From: Elephas maximus indicus
Lineage: Eukaryota; Chordata; Mammalia; Proboscidea; Elephantidae
NCBI RefSeq assembly: GCF_024166365.1
Contig: NC_064822.1
Span: forward strand, 110,294,823-110,358,822
DNA length: 64,000 nt
Direction of reading: 5' to 3'
Shown here piece by piece: positions 1 to 12,245 of this stretch. A model generated the notes under the pieces. The model did not search any database. It saw nothing but the letters and a program-made list of their open reading frames with translations, and had not been told where the DNA came from. Numbering within the stretch: the first letter of the stretch is position 1; each line of letters begins with the position of its first letter. Both the position numbers and the translations under genes were made by a program.

Positions 1-224
1 CTGCCTTTATTGATATGATAACATTGATCCATGTCTGTTATTTAGTCCAAGAGGCAATGTATCATGTTTCAGGTTTTTGTTGTTACAGCACCTCATTTCT
101 GGCACTGAATTCTGTATTGATCACCTGTTTCTGTATAACAAACTCCCACAAAATATCAGAGCTTATGTGACAACTACTTTAGTATGCTTTCAGAATCTGT
201 GGGTGTGGAATTTGGGTAAGGCAC

Positions 225-612
225 TGTTATTGATTGAATTGGGTCCCCCGCAAATATGTGTTGGAATCCTAACCCTTATACCTATGGATATAATCACTTG
301 CACAATGCAATCTATGTGATGCAATTAGTTAAGGTCCTATCAGCATAGGTGGGATCCTAAACCTAAGCAATTCTGAGTTATTAAAAGAGCAGATTAGACA
401 CAGGAGACAGCACACATGAGGGAAAACAGATGCCATGTGAAGATTCCCAAGAAGTCGAGGGATACTCAGGACTACTGACAAGGAAAGGATTGACATGGCC
501 GAGAACCTCATTTGGACTTTTAGCCTCCAGAACTATGAGAAAATAAGTTTCTGTACTTTCAAGCCACCCACTAGTGGTATTGCTGTTACAGCAGTACCAG
601 CTATTTAAGACA
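225..612 (+). mobile_element. MaLR-type solo LTR (MLT1-like)
   Basis: The element starts TGTTATTGATTGAATTGGGT and ends in AAGACA. The 5-bp direct repeat GGCAC lies immediately outside both ends (220-224 and 613-617), which matches the 5-bp target duplication of ERVL/MaLR LTRs. The internal phrases 'gcctccagaactatgagaaa' and 'aataag' match the 3' half of MLT1/MST LTRs as I remember them. It is a solo LTR with no internal region. Confidence 0.85.
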
Positions 613-2694
613 GGCACCGAAGAAATACCTTGTCTCTTCTTGACTATGTCTGGGGCCACACTTGGGTCTGTTTGAATGACTGGAAGTTGGACTCATCCAT
701 CTGGAGGCTTCTTCAAACATATTTCTTGTGTTTGTTCTGGGAAAATATTAAAGTTAAGCTCGGGTGGTACTGTTGACCAGAATGCCTACACATGGCTTTT
801 CCCTGCATCTTAGACTTCATCTCCTTAGTATAGTGTCCTCAAACTAGTCAACAGAGTGGGTATGGTTTGTCTCCTTAGCCAGACCTATTACTTAATTAGT
901 TAGATTTCTTCACCTCTGAATACTTTCGTGCATATTTTCAACCAAAAAATTTCTTATATTGCCAAAGTACAGTTTTAAATTTCAGAAGATTTGACATTGA
1001 TGCAATACTTTCATCTACTCTAACATTTACATTCAACATTATTATTTGACCCAATGAAAAAAATTTGTTTTCTTCCACTGCACAATTCAGCCTAAGGTTG
1101 TATATTGCATTTAGTTGCCTGGTTTGTTTAGTCCCCTTTATTCTGAAATAATTTCTCTGCTTTCTTTATCCTTTATGATATTGCCAATTTAAAGAACACA
1201 TTTCCATCTCCATTAAAAAAATAATCCTTATTTGGAGTTTGGTTGATGTTTCCTCAGATTTAGGTTATGCACTTCCAGCCAGAGTATTATATAAGGGATT
1301 TTGTATTCTGTACAAGGTAGATGGTTAACTCTTAAGGGGCCAACTTATGTGGTTTTCCAAAAAGTCTATCTGTTCCCTAAACTCACAGTGAAATTATTCT
1401 AGACTCATGACTTGATGCAGTGCAGACTTTGTATAGAAGAGATCTGTTCTTGAGGCCTCCAGATGATTGATATGAATCACTATTCCCCAGGAACTCAGTC
1501 TTTTTGCAAAGACTGTAATTCCTTTTTTTTTTTTTTTTTGCCAGTGCTGAGTAGATCGACAGTAGTGCCAGAAAGGAAATAAATCATAATACCTTATGGG
1601 TACTTGAGACAGTTTATGTATAAATATCTAGCAGTATGCAAAGTAAACATCCAGTAAGTGTGGTAGGTTAAGTGTTATGGTAGAGGGAAGTGAGGAGGCA
1701 GAAGAAGGGGACCCCTGTAAGTATTTCACGGTCAGCCTGGCACTATATTCAGAATGATACTCTCCCAAGGGGTCGTGGCATTTAAGTGTTGTCATATGTC
1801 AAAGAAGGAAATGTAATGATCAAAAACTAATGGAGTAAATAGAATGGTAGACGGACGTGAGAGGAGAAAGAAGGAAGCCTCCTTAAGTACTATGTGGTGA
1901 GCCTGACACTGCATACAGATGTTTTCTCAACGTATCACGAGGAGACTCTCAGATAGTAATCGTTTTCAGATTACTAGAAAGCAGTTTTTGAGGTCTAAGA
2001 ATGTTGTACACCTTGCACAACAAACTTATCTAAATAAAATAAAGGCAATATGTTAGCATATTTTGGGATGGGGTAAAGAATAACGAGAGCTATAGATATT
2101 TTATATAGATATAGTTTTTTTTTATTTTATAGATATACCCTGTATGACAAAGAAATTCAGAGAGATTAAGAGACATGTGGAAAGAAATAGAAGAGCTTCA
2201 AATTCAGAAAAAGAATGCAGAAAATAATAAAGGCAGGAGAAACACTGGGATATTCACAGAAAGGCTAAGAAAAAAGTGGAGTGGTAATGACGGGAAATAT
2301 ACCCTTTTGATTATTCGGCTTCATGAGGGAGTTTTGTGGTTTGTTCTGGGTTTTCTAGCTTGGAATAGACATTCAAAATTAGTGAGAACAAGAATGGGCA
2401 ATGACAAAGAGTAGTGATAAAATACTGAGTGGAATGAGTCCAGACTAGGAAAATAATGAGAATTAGGAGAAGGATTGGAGGTTCTTTTCCTTAACTCCAA
2501 AAAGCCAAAGGTGGAGAGAATTTGGGTTTTGAAGAGACATTTCCTGACACTAAAATAATAAACCAGGATATGCTGAAGCTCAGGAAATAACTTTCCTGGA
2601 TTTTCAGTATAGGAAGTACTTGTTAGGCTTATTAGGAACATTTGAATAATAACTATGCTTCGCTCATGTGTGGAACTCCTACCTTGATGCATGG
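613..2694. other. No gene seen; unassigned AT-rich sequence
   Basis: No coding signal or family could be recognised over these 2 kb apart from the diverged direct repeat at 1660-1960. A poly(T) run of about 17 lies at 1523-1539. The short open frames on both strands lack any recognisable domain and look like chance openings. Confidence 0.5.
1660..1960. repeat. Diverged direct repeat, two units of about 110 bp
   Basis: Unit 1 (about 1668-1785) and unit 2 (about 1843-1955) share the order 'atggtaga(g/c)gga', a purine-rich gap, 'taagta', 'gtcagcctggcact' versus 'gtgagcctgacact', then 'atacaga' or 'attcaga', and 'gtcgtgg' versus 'atcacgagg'. The units are separated by about 60 bp. I do not recognise the family. 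It may be an old local duplication or a tandemly arranged repeat. Confidence 0.5.
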
Positions 2695-3400
2695 TGTTTA
2701 TTTTATTTTATTTTGTAGTTGTTATTGAGAACATACACAGCAAAACGTGCACCAATTTAACCGTTTCTACACGTACAATTCAGTGACATTGGCTATATTC
2801 TTCGAGCTGTGCAACAATTCTCACCCTCTTTTTCTGTGTTGTTTCCCCATCATTAACATAAACTCACTGCCCCCTAAGGTTTCTATCTAATCTTTCTAGT
2901 TCCTGTTGTCACTTTGAACCCAATAGACAGTTCTTAAAACAGTATCATGCTCAAGGCAGACATTTCTTTATTAGTTAAGCTAAAGCGTTGTTTGGTTTTA
3001 AGAAGACTTCAGGGGATATTTTTGGTTTAAGTTTTAAAGATTATCTCAGGGCAATAACTTCAAGGATTCACCCAGCCCCCTTGGCTCCAGAAAGTCTACA
3101 GTCCATGAAAATTTGAAATTCTGTTCTGCATTTTCTCCCTTTTGATCAGTATTCTACAGAATCTTTGATCAAAATGTTCAGCAGTGGTAGCTGGGCACCA
3201 TCCAGCTCTTCTGGTCTCATGGCAAAGGAGGCAGTGGTTCATGGAGGCAATTACCAACACATTCCAAATCTTCCATCTATTCCTGACTCACCTTCTTCCT
3301 CTGTTGCTCCAGGAGAATAGAGAGCAATTGTTATGCTGTCTTATGTGTAACTCTGTGTATGTGTAGATTCCTGTTACTATTAGAGCTTTGGAACAACACG
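2695..3400. repeat. Unnamed interspersed repeat, probably high copy in afrotherians
   Basis: The block running from 'cattaacataaactcactg' to 'ggttttaagaagacttcagg' and 'tggctccagaaagtctacag' is familiar to me as a recurrent elephant repeat, probably part of a LINE 3' region. This is recognition from memory only. It begins after a TTTTA-rich tract at 2695-2716, and no intact open frame is present. Confidence 0.4.
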
Positions 3401-3589
3401 GCATCTCTGTACCTAAACACTGTTGAGATCCTTCTTTAGTTAACTCCATTCATGCTACTCCTGCCTATTTCACCTCTTTTTGTCTATTTTATCTTATAAT
3501 TCATAGTCAGAGCCTGAAGTCCCACCTTCTAAGATCTCATCCACATCTTGCTCAGTCCTTACTTTTCATAGGCCTATCTACCTTCCCAG

Positions 3590-3790
3590 GGTTCCTGGGT
3601 GACACAAGTGGTTTGAACTTGACTGCTAAGCTAAAGGTTGGTGGTTTGTATCCACTCAGTATTGCCATAGGAGAAAAGCCTGGCAATTTGCTTCCATAAA
3701 GATTACAGTCAAGGTAGCCCTATGGAGCAGTTGTACTTTGTAACACATAGCGTCGCCACGAGTAGGAATTAACTTGATGCAATGGGTTTT
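3590..3790 (+). mobile_element. AfroSINE-type tRNA-derived SINE, long form
   Basis: The head 'gggttcctgggtgacacaag' is a decayed tRNA-like A-box region. It is followed by 'aaggttggtggtttgtatcc' (B-box region), the long-form middle 'gcctggcaatttgcttccat', and the conserved body near 'tcgccacgagtaggaatt'. Strong divergence suggests an old copy. Confidence 0.8.
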
Positions 3791-3884
3791 TCTTGTATAC
3801 CCTTCCATTACTTAAAAAAAAAAAAAATTCCTCCCGTTCATCTTATGCTTTTTATATTACTTTGTATTTCTTTCATTCTTTCGT

Positions 3885-4090
3885 TTGTTCACTTGTTCAT
3901 TCATTATTCTAGTTAACACATATTTATCAAGAATTTACCAAGTGTTTGGTGCTCTTCTAGATATTGTGGTACAGTGTTGAGCAAAGCAATATCTTTACTA
4001 TGTTAGTTATATTATAGAGTAGAAAGGCAGAAAGCCAACACGCACAGAACAAAAAAACAAAGAGAAAAACAACTATTAGGTAGCAATAGG
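3885..4090 (-). mobile_element. L2 LINE fragment (3' end)
   Basis: 'gttcattcattattctagtt' and 'catatttatcaagaatttac' followed by 'gttgagcaaagcaat' follow the antisense of the L2 3' end (ATTCATTCAACAAATATTTATTGAGC type). It is non-coding and decayed. Confidence 0.7.
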
Positions 4091-4299
4091 TTATTAATGA
4101 AGATTATAAAAGCAGGTTATGTGATCGTAACTTGGGGATTACTTTATATGGAAACCAATGAAGTCTTCCCTAAAGAGGTAATATTTAAGCTAAAATTGAA
4201 TAACAATAATCTATGACAGATGTCACATGTGCTGAAAAATAGAAGAAATATACTGTGTCTATATATCATGTTAGGTGCATACATTCATATTTCTAATGC

Positions 4300-4830
4300 T
4301 GTGCAGTCACTCTGCAGCCCTTGTGCACCTAAGCTCCTCTGATGCATGAGCACAGGTGAGATCTTACCTTTGACCCTAACCCCAAATTCTATAGGATCTC
4401 TTTTGGTCACAATACCAAATTCTATAGGGTCTCCCATTACTCAGGAGTTCCCTTTGCCCCTATTCTTTATTAAGAACTCTGTATCTGATCCCGTTGTTAG
4501 TCTTTCTCTTGTTAATTTCTGTTTTGTTGAATCCGAGCTCTGTATCCCTGATCTAGCCCAGTCCTGGGTTGCTGTAGGGTCTTCCAACTCCTGCGTCCTA
4601 TGTGGTGAGGGGACTGGTTTTGGGCTTGAGTCCTTTGATGCCTCTCTTAAGAGCTTCTCTTCAAGCTGGGACTTCTTTTCTGGTTTCCTCTCAGAGCTTT
4701 GTCTCCCACTCAAATACGATCCACGTTGTTGTGTGCACTGCTGACTGGAGCCAGGTGTATGATCACTGGGCAAATGTGGGAATTATGGACAGATGTGATT
4801 TGTGCATGGAAGAATATTCATGTCATTGAT
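4300..4830. other. Unassigned; open frame 4346-4744 without known domain
   Basis: A 132-codon plus-strand frame and a 110-codon minus-strand frame overlap here. The plus translation is rich in Ser, Leu and Pro with no recognisable motif. Local repetition ('ccaaattctatag' at about 4382 and 4418) and the pyrimidine-rich composition resemble LTR leader sequence more than a gene. I would not call this coding. Confidence 0.35.
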
Positions 4831-5039
4831 TTAAGAAGCCCCAGTCACATGTTTTTGCAAATTGTTTAATGTGGAAATTATAACAAAAGTGATTGTATCA
4901 TTTGAGTTTAAAACATTTAAAATATCTACCTGGTAAAATATATTGTTAATAAAATTAAAACGTGTGTTAGATTAGAAAACCGTGATTTTTATAAGATGCT
5001 AATATTTCTTATGTAAGTCCTTAAAATGATAAAAACAGA

Positions 5040-5800
5040 AAATACAATAAATAAAGGATAAAATAATTCAAATATGCAAATCACAGAAGAGGAAATTCAA
5101 GTAGTCAATAAATACATGCAACATGCTCAACTCATTGTAATCAAGGAAGTGCACATTAAAATAACAAATATTGCTTCCGACTTATCAGATTGGCAGATTT
5201 CAAACCGAGATAATACTTACTGTAGGAAGAGATGTTTGAAGCAATGTGTTCTTATATTTTTTGGCTGAAAATATTAATTTTAGAGCCTGTAGGGAAAGCA
5301 ATTTGATAATATCTATTAAATTAAAAATATACAGGCTATTGACTCAAAAATCTTTAAGGATCTATCACATAGCTATAAAACCTTTAGTACATATCAAAGC
5401 ATATCAATGGTTTCATGGTGTGTAATGGCAGAAAACTAGAATTCCCATCAGCAGGGAATACTACAGTAAATTATGATATAAGGAAGGCACTGAAAAGAAT
5501 GATGCAGATCTATAGTGGCTGACTTAGTCAAATTTCTAAGAAGTAGTTCTAAAGGTACAAAGAAGAAAGAGTGGCCCATAATATGATGCCATTTTTGTAT
5601 ACAATTTTGTAATGCACACAAAGTACTTATATACATACATTTGTATATAAACACATTTACGTATGATGATGGGAACACTGGAAATTCATTTAACCTTTGA
5701 TATTTCATAGTGATGTCAATGATAGTATGGACTGTTAGGCACAGAACAGTGGGGATAAATAATTATATAAGTGCTCATGTGTGCATAAAATGTTTAGGAA
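5040..5800 (+). mobile_element. L1 LINE fragment (end of ORF2)
   Basis: 'atcacagaagaggaaattca', 'caataaatacatgcaacatg' and 'atcaaggaagtgcacattaa' follow the L1 ORF2 segment encoding the C-terminal region in the correct order. Downstream sequence ('gggaatactacagtaaatta', then the 'aaagaatgatgcagatctat' type) continues the match. Multiple stops make it a dead fragment. Confidence 0.7.
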
Positions 5801-5842
5801 ATATATAATATATAATCATGAGATAGATTGAACTACTATCTC

Positions 5843-5968
5843 CAATAATGGGCTCAAACATAGCAATGATTGTGAGGATGGCACAGGACCAGGCAGTGTT
5901 TTGTTCTGTTGTACACAGGGTAACTATGAGTTGGAACAGGCTCCATGACATCTAACAACAACAACAAC
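5843..5968 (+). mobile_element. RTE LINE 3' end, 5'-truncated
   Basis: It begins 'aatgggctcaaacatagcaa' (the end of the RTE ORF), runs through 'gatggcacaggaccaggcag' and the shared tail 'taactatgagttggaac', and ends in (CAA)n. It is the last approximately 125 bp of the element seen in longer form at 13616-15281. Confidence 0.85.
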
Positions 5969-6549
5969 ATAATTACTGGAGTAGGTAATAACAGCAGTTC
6001 TTTCATGTTGGAAATTCTGGTGGCTTTTATTTTCTTACATAAACTTCTATTTTAACTTTTATAATAAAAATACAAAAGTGGAATGATGAGAAAGGGCAGT
6101 AATGAAAAGTTTTGGAGATGTATTTTGGATTTAATTTGACTTTCTTTGGTTATTATTTTATTTTATTTCCTATCTTCTTAGGAATCAGTATTCTGAGGTG
6201 CAAATAAACTAGCAGTGTCAGTTGATGTAGTATAGTAACTAAATCTGGTTTTATATAAAATATATTGCAAACTATTTGACAGACGTTACAAAAATATAAG
6301 AATTAAAGGATGTGAGAAAGCATTCAGTCTAAATTTAATATCACATGTCAAATATATTTGATGTTGCTCCTTCTAATGAAAAACAGCAGCTCAGAACTAT
6401 TTGGATTTTTATCTTATCTGTTGTGCCAGTTATTGATTTACTGCCCTTCAGCTCTAAATTCGCTTTTCAATATAATGCTCTGCTATAATGAAAAGAATTC
6501 CTTTAAGCATTTCTCTTGTGTAGTGAGCACAATGTTAAGCTTTTTCAGT
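5969..6549. other. No gene seen
   Basis: AT-rich sequence with no recognisable coding or repeat signal. Confidence 0.4.
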
Positions 6550-7260
6550 AGAGGCTGCTGGAGAGATGTTGCAGGAGGGAGGGCCGTTGCTGTGGCTTCT
6601 GGCTGCAGAATGGTGGGCCAGTGGTGTGGATGTGAGAACATGTGGTGGATCTCTGTCCCTACCATACGCCCAGAAGTCAAAGTTCCTTGGGGAACTTGCA
6701 TCCTTGGCCTTGACTGGCAATAACCTTCTCACGATCCCTTTGACTTGTGAATTGGCACCCCAAAGGTTTCCTGCCTGCACTGGTCCAATTTCCTTTGCAG
6801 GCCCCTGAGAGGCTTGCTTATGGCTCAAAAAGCCTCCAGTGGGATGTAGTTCCCTCTGAGGGCCCCCTGTGGCTCACCTATGGTCTGAGCCCGCAGGCCC
6901 TCTGCACCCTCAAGCCATTGGTTGCTGATCACAGGCTCCCCACCTGCACTCTGCAGGATTGTTTCCTGCTAGCCCGGCACCTACAGGCCAGCTCTGGCCT
7001 GGGCACACTAGCAAACTTCTTTGCTACCCAGTGGGTAAAGCTGTACCTATCTTCTCCAAGGAGGCCTGAACCCCAGCCTTGGGGAGAGAACTCCCTTCCA
7101 AGATTGCCCTTCCTTGAATATTCTCCCTCAGCCCTGGGATACCATATAGAGGTTCCTTATAGTCACTCAGTTGTCAGAGTTTAGTAATTCTTTGTATTAA
7201 ACTTCTTTTCTTTAACCCTCTGTGTGGTTTCCATCTCTTGCCTGGGTCCTGACTGATACA
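6550..7260 (+). mobile_element. LTR-like repeat, unnamed family, copy 1
   Basis: This GC-richer block has many open frames but no known domain. It shares order and wording with 10115-10560, for example 'gaaccccagccttggggag' versus 'gaacctcagccttgggag', then 'cttccttgaatattct' versus 'cttccttgggtattct'. Its 3' end 'ttgtattaaacttct' followed by 'tttaaccctctgtgtggttt' resembles a polyadenylation region plus U5 of an LTR. The LTR identity is inference. Confidence 0.45.
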
Positions 7261-7924
7261 TATGCTTAATCCTCTTTCCTCATAAATCGAATCTTTGCCT
7301 TAACCCTGTCTGGTGGGTCTCAGTGCCTCTGAATTGCCAAGCACAATGGAGGACACACAGTGGGTCCTCAGTGAGTAACTGTACTTTGGCTGATCCTTGA
7401 ATTTTGTGTCTAGGTTTGTTGAGAGAGCCTGAATGAATAGGTTGGTAGGGTTTTTTTCCATGCAGGGGATAATCAGATAGTTATCTCCCATTTATGTCTT
7501 CTTCATTCTTTTTCTCCTTTTAACACTTCTCTCTCTTTTGTTTTAGCATTGTTTTATGCTGACTCTCACCAGGGAATGACATCTCTGTGCCTCATTGCAG
7601 AGGTGGGGTTCCCTATGAGAGGGACATCTACCTGCCTTGCAGAGGTTATGGATCATCTTTTCAGAAATTCCCTCTGCCTTTCTCCATTCATCTGATGGAG
7701 ACCCATTGCACCTCTTCTGTAAGTAGGTGTTGTTGCCTGGTGAACTCACCTGTAAAAGAGGGGATAGACATTCAGTGCTGTTCCAGAGGGCAGAGATCCT
7801 CCCAATGAGGGGATGTTACCAAAAAACATAAATTGGATTGGATGAACAAGCAGAATTTTTTTTTTTTTTTTTTTTTACTGTAAAGTCTTTATCATTTTAG
7901 GCACTTCAGGAAAGGTTGTGTTAT

Positions 7925-7992
7925 ACACAGGGTTCCTATGAGCCAGAACTGACTCAATGGCACCTAAAAACAACAACAACAACAACAACAGG
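7925..7992 (+). mobile_element. RTE/SINE 3' tail fragment with (CAA)n
   Basis: 'gggttcctatgagccagaac' followed by 'tgactcaatggcacctaaaa' and (CAA)6 is the 3' end shared by RTE and its SINEs. A poly(T) tract of about 20 lies just upstream at 7857-7876. Confidence 0.75.
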
Positions 7993-8465
7993 AGATGCTC
8001 AGTACCCTCCTCTCCCCACCTTGGGCCCTTGTGATACGGATGAGAATTTGTCCTCCCCTGTTGGTAAGCTTGTTGTGTCTACTCAATAGCTTGGGTTTAT
8101 CCAAATGAAGGACATATCTTGGTACAGTGCTGGGCCCTACTTAATCATTGCAGGGAACTGAAAGACCATAATGGATTTGCACTCACTGTTTTCTTTCCTT
8201 AGAATACCTTTCCTCAAGATATCACATAGTTGGTTCCTCAGTTCCTTCAAGTATTTGCTCCAATATCATCTTTTCAGTCATGCCTATTTGGGCCACCTTA
8301 TCTAACATAGTAATCCTGCTGTTTATCCCTCATAATACTTTCTTCTTTCCCAGGGATTCCTTTAAATAGAACATAGCCCTTGAGTATATCATGAGACTTT
8401 TCTAACGTGAATGAATTAATGTTCAGTTTTGATTCCACCAACCTTTGCTATTAACTTGCTCATAA

Positions 8466-8673
8466 GAAGCCCTGGTAGCTCAATGGATAAGTACTCTGTT
8501 GCTAATCAAAAGGTTGGTGATTCGAACCTACCCAGTGGCTTTACAGGAGAAAGACCTGGCCATCTGCTCCCATAAAGATTAAAAGATTACAGCCTAGAAA
8601 ACCCTATAGGGCAGTTCTACTCTGAGTCAAAATTGAAAATTGACTCCAAGGCACCTAACAACAACAACAAACC
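8466..8673 (+). mobile_element. AfroSINE, long form with CAA tail
   Basis: A complete tRNA-like head ('agccctggtagctcaatgga', B-box 'ggttggtgattcgaacc') is followed by the long middle 'gacctggccatctgctccca', the body 'accctatagggcagttctac', and the RTE-like tail 'gcacctaacaacaacaac'. Confidence 0.9.
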
Positions 8674-9364
8674 ACAACTTTTTCCTATCTGCAATGACTT
8701 AGCAGGTGAAAAAGAGGAAAGCGACTCTTGACATCTGGTAACTGGCCTCACACAGCTAGGCCCTGGGGTTGTTAGGAGTTGATCTGACTCCCATAGCTAG
8801 GCCATGTTTTTCTCCTGTGGGGCACAAACAATCGCATAAAACACCAATATCAGACAAGGTTGCTCAGTGACTGTGATGGAGTGAGATGAAAAACAAGAGC
8901 ACTTTATAATTTTGTTTAAGTACAGACAGAAACAAGGTCATTGTGCAAACCACAAAATACCATACACCGCGTCTCCCCGCTACTGAGTGACAGCTGCTTC
9001 TTCACCAGCATCTTAGTTCAGGGAAAGTCCCTCACTTACATGAACAGATTGCATTGCTATTTGCAGGATGGAAAACAGAGTTTTCCAAGGACCTCCCCAA
9101 CCCCATTCCTGGGTGGTCTAAGGCAAAGAAGTATGACTGGTTCACTGACGAGAGTTGAATTGAGGACCATGTTGCTGTTTGAAAGTCGATTGCAAGCAGG
9201 CCTTGCAGATAATAAAACATTAATGAAAAAAGGCAAGGCCAAGTCTACACAGTGAGTGTAACTGAAATCACTTCACTTAAAAAAAAAAAAAAAAGGCAGA
9301 AAAAACTTAGCTCCTGCCATTAGGGGAACATTTGGCAATTACAGACTCTTGGGCTACGGCCAAA
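8674..9364. other. No gene seen; A-rich run at 9279-9294
   Basis: An open frame of 104 codons at 8941-9255 overlaps two minus-strand frames of about 60 codons. No domain, splice context or family could be recognised. A 15-16 bp A run at about 9279 may be the tail of an unidentified retroelement. Confidence 0.4.
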
Positions 9365-9580
9365 GACCTTGCTATATTGTCATATTGTATGTCTCCATTT
9401 ATTTAGGCCTGCTATAAATTCTTTCACCAGTACTTTGTATTTTCACTGTATAGGTGTTGCATATGTTTTGTTAAATTTATCCCTATTTCATGTTTCTGGA
9501 TGGCATTGTAAATGGAATTAATTTTTTTATCTCATTTTTTGAATTGTTTGTAATTATAATTTTTTGTATGTAGAAGCACT
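9365..9580 (-). mobile_element. L1 LINE fragment, ORF2 internal, antisense
   Basis: 'ataaattctttcaccagtac', 'tttgtattttcactgtatag' and 'ggcattgtaaatggaatta' are the reverse complement of the L1 ORF2 segment downstream of the RT core. The copy is heavily mutated. Confidence 0.75.
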
Positions 9581-9907
9581 GTTGCTTGTGCTTATTGGTC
9601 TTGTACCCCTTCTGTGGGGCCCTTCTGACCATGTCTCTTTTCTTCTGCAAATTTTTACCAGTGGGTTCACAACATAGTGCTTGGCAGGATCTATCACTGA
9701 GTAGGCACCAGCTACAGGGCTGGACTTTTGCTTTTGGCATATGGGCCAGAATGTAGCCCTAATTTCTTCCCATTTAACTGCCTTAATGCCTGCCCCATAT
9801 TTTTCATACCCTATTAAGGTTTTGAATAAAGAATAATCTGCAGCAGCATGAAGACTGGAAATTCTTTCTTCTTGATAACTGCCTGAGTGCAGAAGGGTTG
9901 AAACCAA
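9554..9907 (-). other. Unrecognised 117-codon open frame
   Basis: The frame stays open for 117 codons next to an antisense L1 fragment and has a non-repetitive composition (three Trp, two Cys, mixed charge). I cannot match it to any family. It has no visible promoter, splice sites or polyadenylation context. It could be the remnant of a retroelement ORF or a chance opening. Confidence 0.25.
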
Positions 9908-10114
9908 GAAATGCTAGAGTTAGGGGTAGTTCTTTAGAAACTTACAGTAAAAATTATTCAGTTCCAGGACACTGAGATGGGAATAGCAGCCAGTCTGATA
10001 AGAGAATTAAAATTTAGTTCATACTACAGTCAGCCTTGTAGGCTTCAAAAAAATTCCTTGTGGCTGATTATTCATTTAGAAAATATTAAGTGATAGCTGA
10101 TTGGAATTTTCTGT

Positions 10115-10560
10115 GTGGAGAATCATGTCAACCCTGAGTTCTGCCAGTGTCCTAGCCAGTATCCCAGAAAGTCTCACAGGTGTTCCAGCAGGGGCTTCCT
10201 AGCAACTTTCAGCAGCAATTCTTGTTCTCACCCCACGGTAGTTTTCAAGAAAGTTCTATTGGCACTCTGTAGCCAGCTTCCCAGCAAGCCTCACAGGAAA
10301 CTTGTGGGTACCTTCCCAATGAGCCTTAGAGGCCACCTAGTAAGCAGCTTCCTAGTGAGTTCTCTCAGCCCCCATGGGCGTTTTCCTGCTTGCTAGTACC
10401 AGCCTGCAGCAACTCAGCATGTCTTTCTGCTATCCGGTGTATCACTTCTATACCCTCTTCAATGAGATTTGAACCTCAGCCTTGGGAGTCCTTATTCCTA
10501 ATTCATTCCTTCCTTGGGTATTCTGCTCAGATCAAGCAGTAGCGGCAGCTCTCTATGTTT
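10115..10560 (+). mobile_element. LTR-like repeat, unnamed family, copy 2
   Basis: It shares the 3' wording of the 6550-7260 copy ('gaacctcagccttgggag', 'ccttccttgggtattctgct'). Upstream it contains a loose internal repetition of 'cagcttcccagcaagcctca'-like phrases (about 10130, 10190, 10275, 10345). No open frame with a domain is present. Confidence 0.4.
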
Positions 10561-10699
10561 GCTATTTTATTATTTTCTGTATATTCCAATTATATATACA
10601 GATCCCAATTTTATATGTTCTTTACACTTTAGTAGTTCTTCACACGTTAGTAGTTAATCTCATTGCCGGGTACATTAACTTTACCTGTTCTATTTACTG

Positions 10700-11820
10700 T
10701 TAGGTTTTTGTCTTCTAAGTGAAGCTTGCTTGGTACAGCTATCTTGATTTTCAACTAAGGAGTGGAAGAAATGAAGTTGGGATAGATTTATTGATAGAGA
10801 AACTATAATCACCCATGTTAGTCAGGAGAGGGAGATATTTGGTTATAGTTGTGGTTGCATAGTGCCCTTGTTTTTGTGTATGTTATAACATAATTATGCA
10901 GTGGTCTTGTTTCATCACAGTCACAGAGTGACTACAGTTCATTGCTAGTTATCAACTAGCAGCTATCAGGGCCTGGTTGCTGTTGTTTTTTCTGTCTCAG
11001 AAATAAAAACCTGATGCCCCATTGACAGAGAGTTTCCAACTGACTCCATTCCTTCTTTGCACCATCAGCCTTGATTTTTATTCATATGTACTCTGATTCT
11101 GACCTTCCCAGAGACTATCATTGCGTGAATTCTGGAATTTGTACTTCTGATTCACCAAAAGTCGACTAATCAACTTCCTAATCAAGTTCAAGCCTAATAA
11201 AGCCTAATCAAATTCTTAATTATCCCTGTCCGCTTACCCTAGTTTATATTCTCTATCTACTAGGTGGTGTTTTTGCATTCCTACCGTGCTTATTTCCTAC
11301 TATAGACTGAGTCAAGGTTTCGTGACTTAATTTCTTGCTTTGCTTCTCTAGATAAACCGCATGTTCTGGAGTCCCATGTTTTACTCAGATTGGTCAAAAC
11401 CGCACACACCATTCTACTCTGCTGATCCCACTCTGATACGCCAAAGGCTTGGCCTTAACTCCCATTTCCTGAGCTGATTTTGTTACTGGAAGTGGAAAGT
11501 ACTGCTAACTTCACTAAATCCATGGTTGTTTTGTCATAGGCTCTTGACCCAACACACCTGTGCAGTATCAGAAAAATCATGAATTTTCAGCTTGTGGTCT
11601 TTGGAGCAAATTTTATGTAGTCAGTATCATGAACATTTTGCAAGCTACTTTTCATATTTAAGCCAGAGTCTTTGTTTTTAAAACTGAAATAATAATAGTA
11701 AATATATACATTCATTTTGAAAAAAAGATTTATATATGTATTATTAAAATCCAGCCCTAAAACCAAATTAGTACAGTACTTGAAGAGTAAACTTGGCCTA
11801 CTTAATCCTGTTGAACAGTA
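10700..11820. other. No gene seen
   Basis: About 1.1 kb of unassigned sequence without sustained open frames or recognisable repeats. Confidence 0.4.
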
Positions 11821-11824
11821 AAGA

Positions 11825-12245
11825 AATGGCTGTTAATCAAGAGCCCTCACACAATATTAGGGGTTTTTTGGGAGTAGTAGATCTGAGGGAGAGATTCTCC
11901 CACTAGCCCTAAAGAAGCAAACGGTCATGTTATAAACTGCCATGTGTTAGGGAATTGCAGGTGGCCTCTAGGACCTGAGGGTGGTCTCCAGCTGATAGCC
12001 AGTAAGTAGCCAGGTCTCTCAGTCACACAGCCTCAAGGAAACGAATTCTGTCAATAATTACACCATGTTAAAATATGACCCCAAGCATCAGAAAGGAACA
12101 CAACCTGGATAACACCTTGACTGCAGTCTTGTAAGACCCTGAGCAGATGGCCTAGTGAAGCCACAGAAACTGTGAGAAAATAAAGTGTATTGTGGTAAGC
12201 CACTAAATTTGTGGTAATTTGTTTTGAAGCAATAGAAAACTAATA
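11825..12245 (+). mobile_element. Old LTR or LINE 3' end, MaLR-like, family uncertain
   Basis: The phrases 'caccttgactgcagtcttgt', 'agaccctgagcagatggcct' and 'acagaaactgtgagaaaata', with an AATAAA-like signal and a terminal 'gcaatagaaaactaata', form a common eutherian repeat 3' end. I cannot decide between a MaLR LTR and another old family. Confidence 0.45.

Noticed and set aside
6358..7184. Several overlapping frames of 80-145 codons in GC-richer sequence
   Set aside because: Openings occur on both strands at once, and part of the sequence recurs at 10115-10560 without conserved frame. This indicates a repeat rather than a gene.
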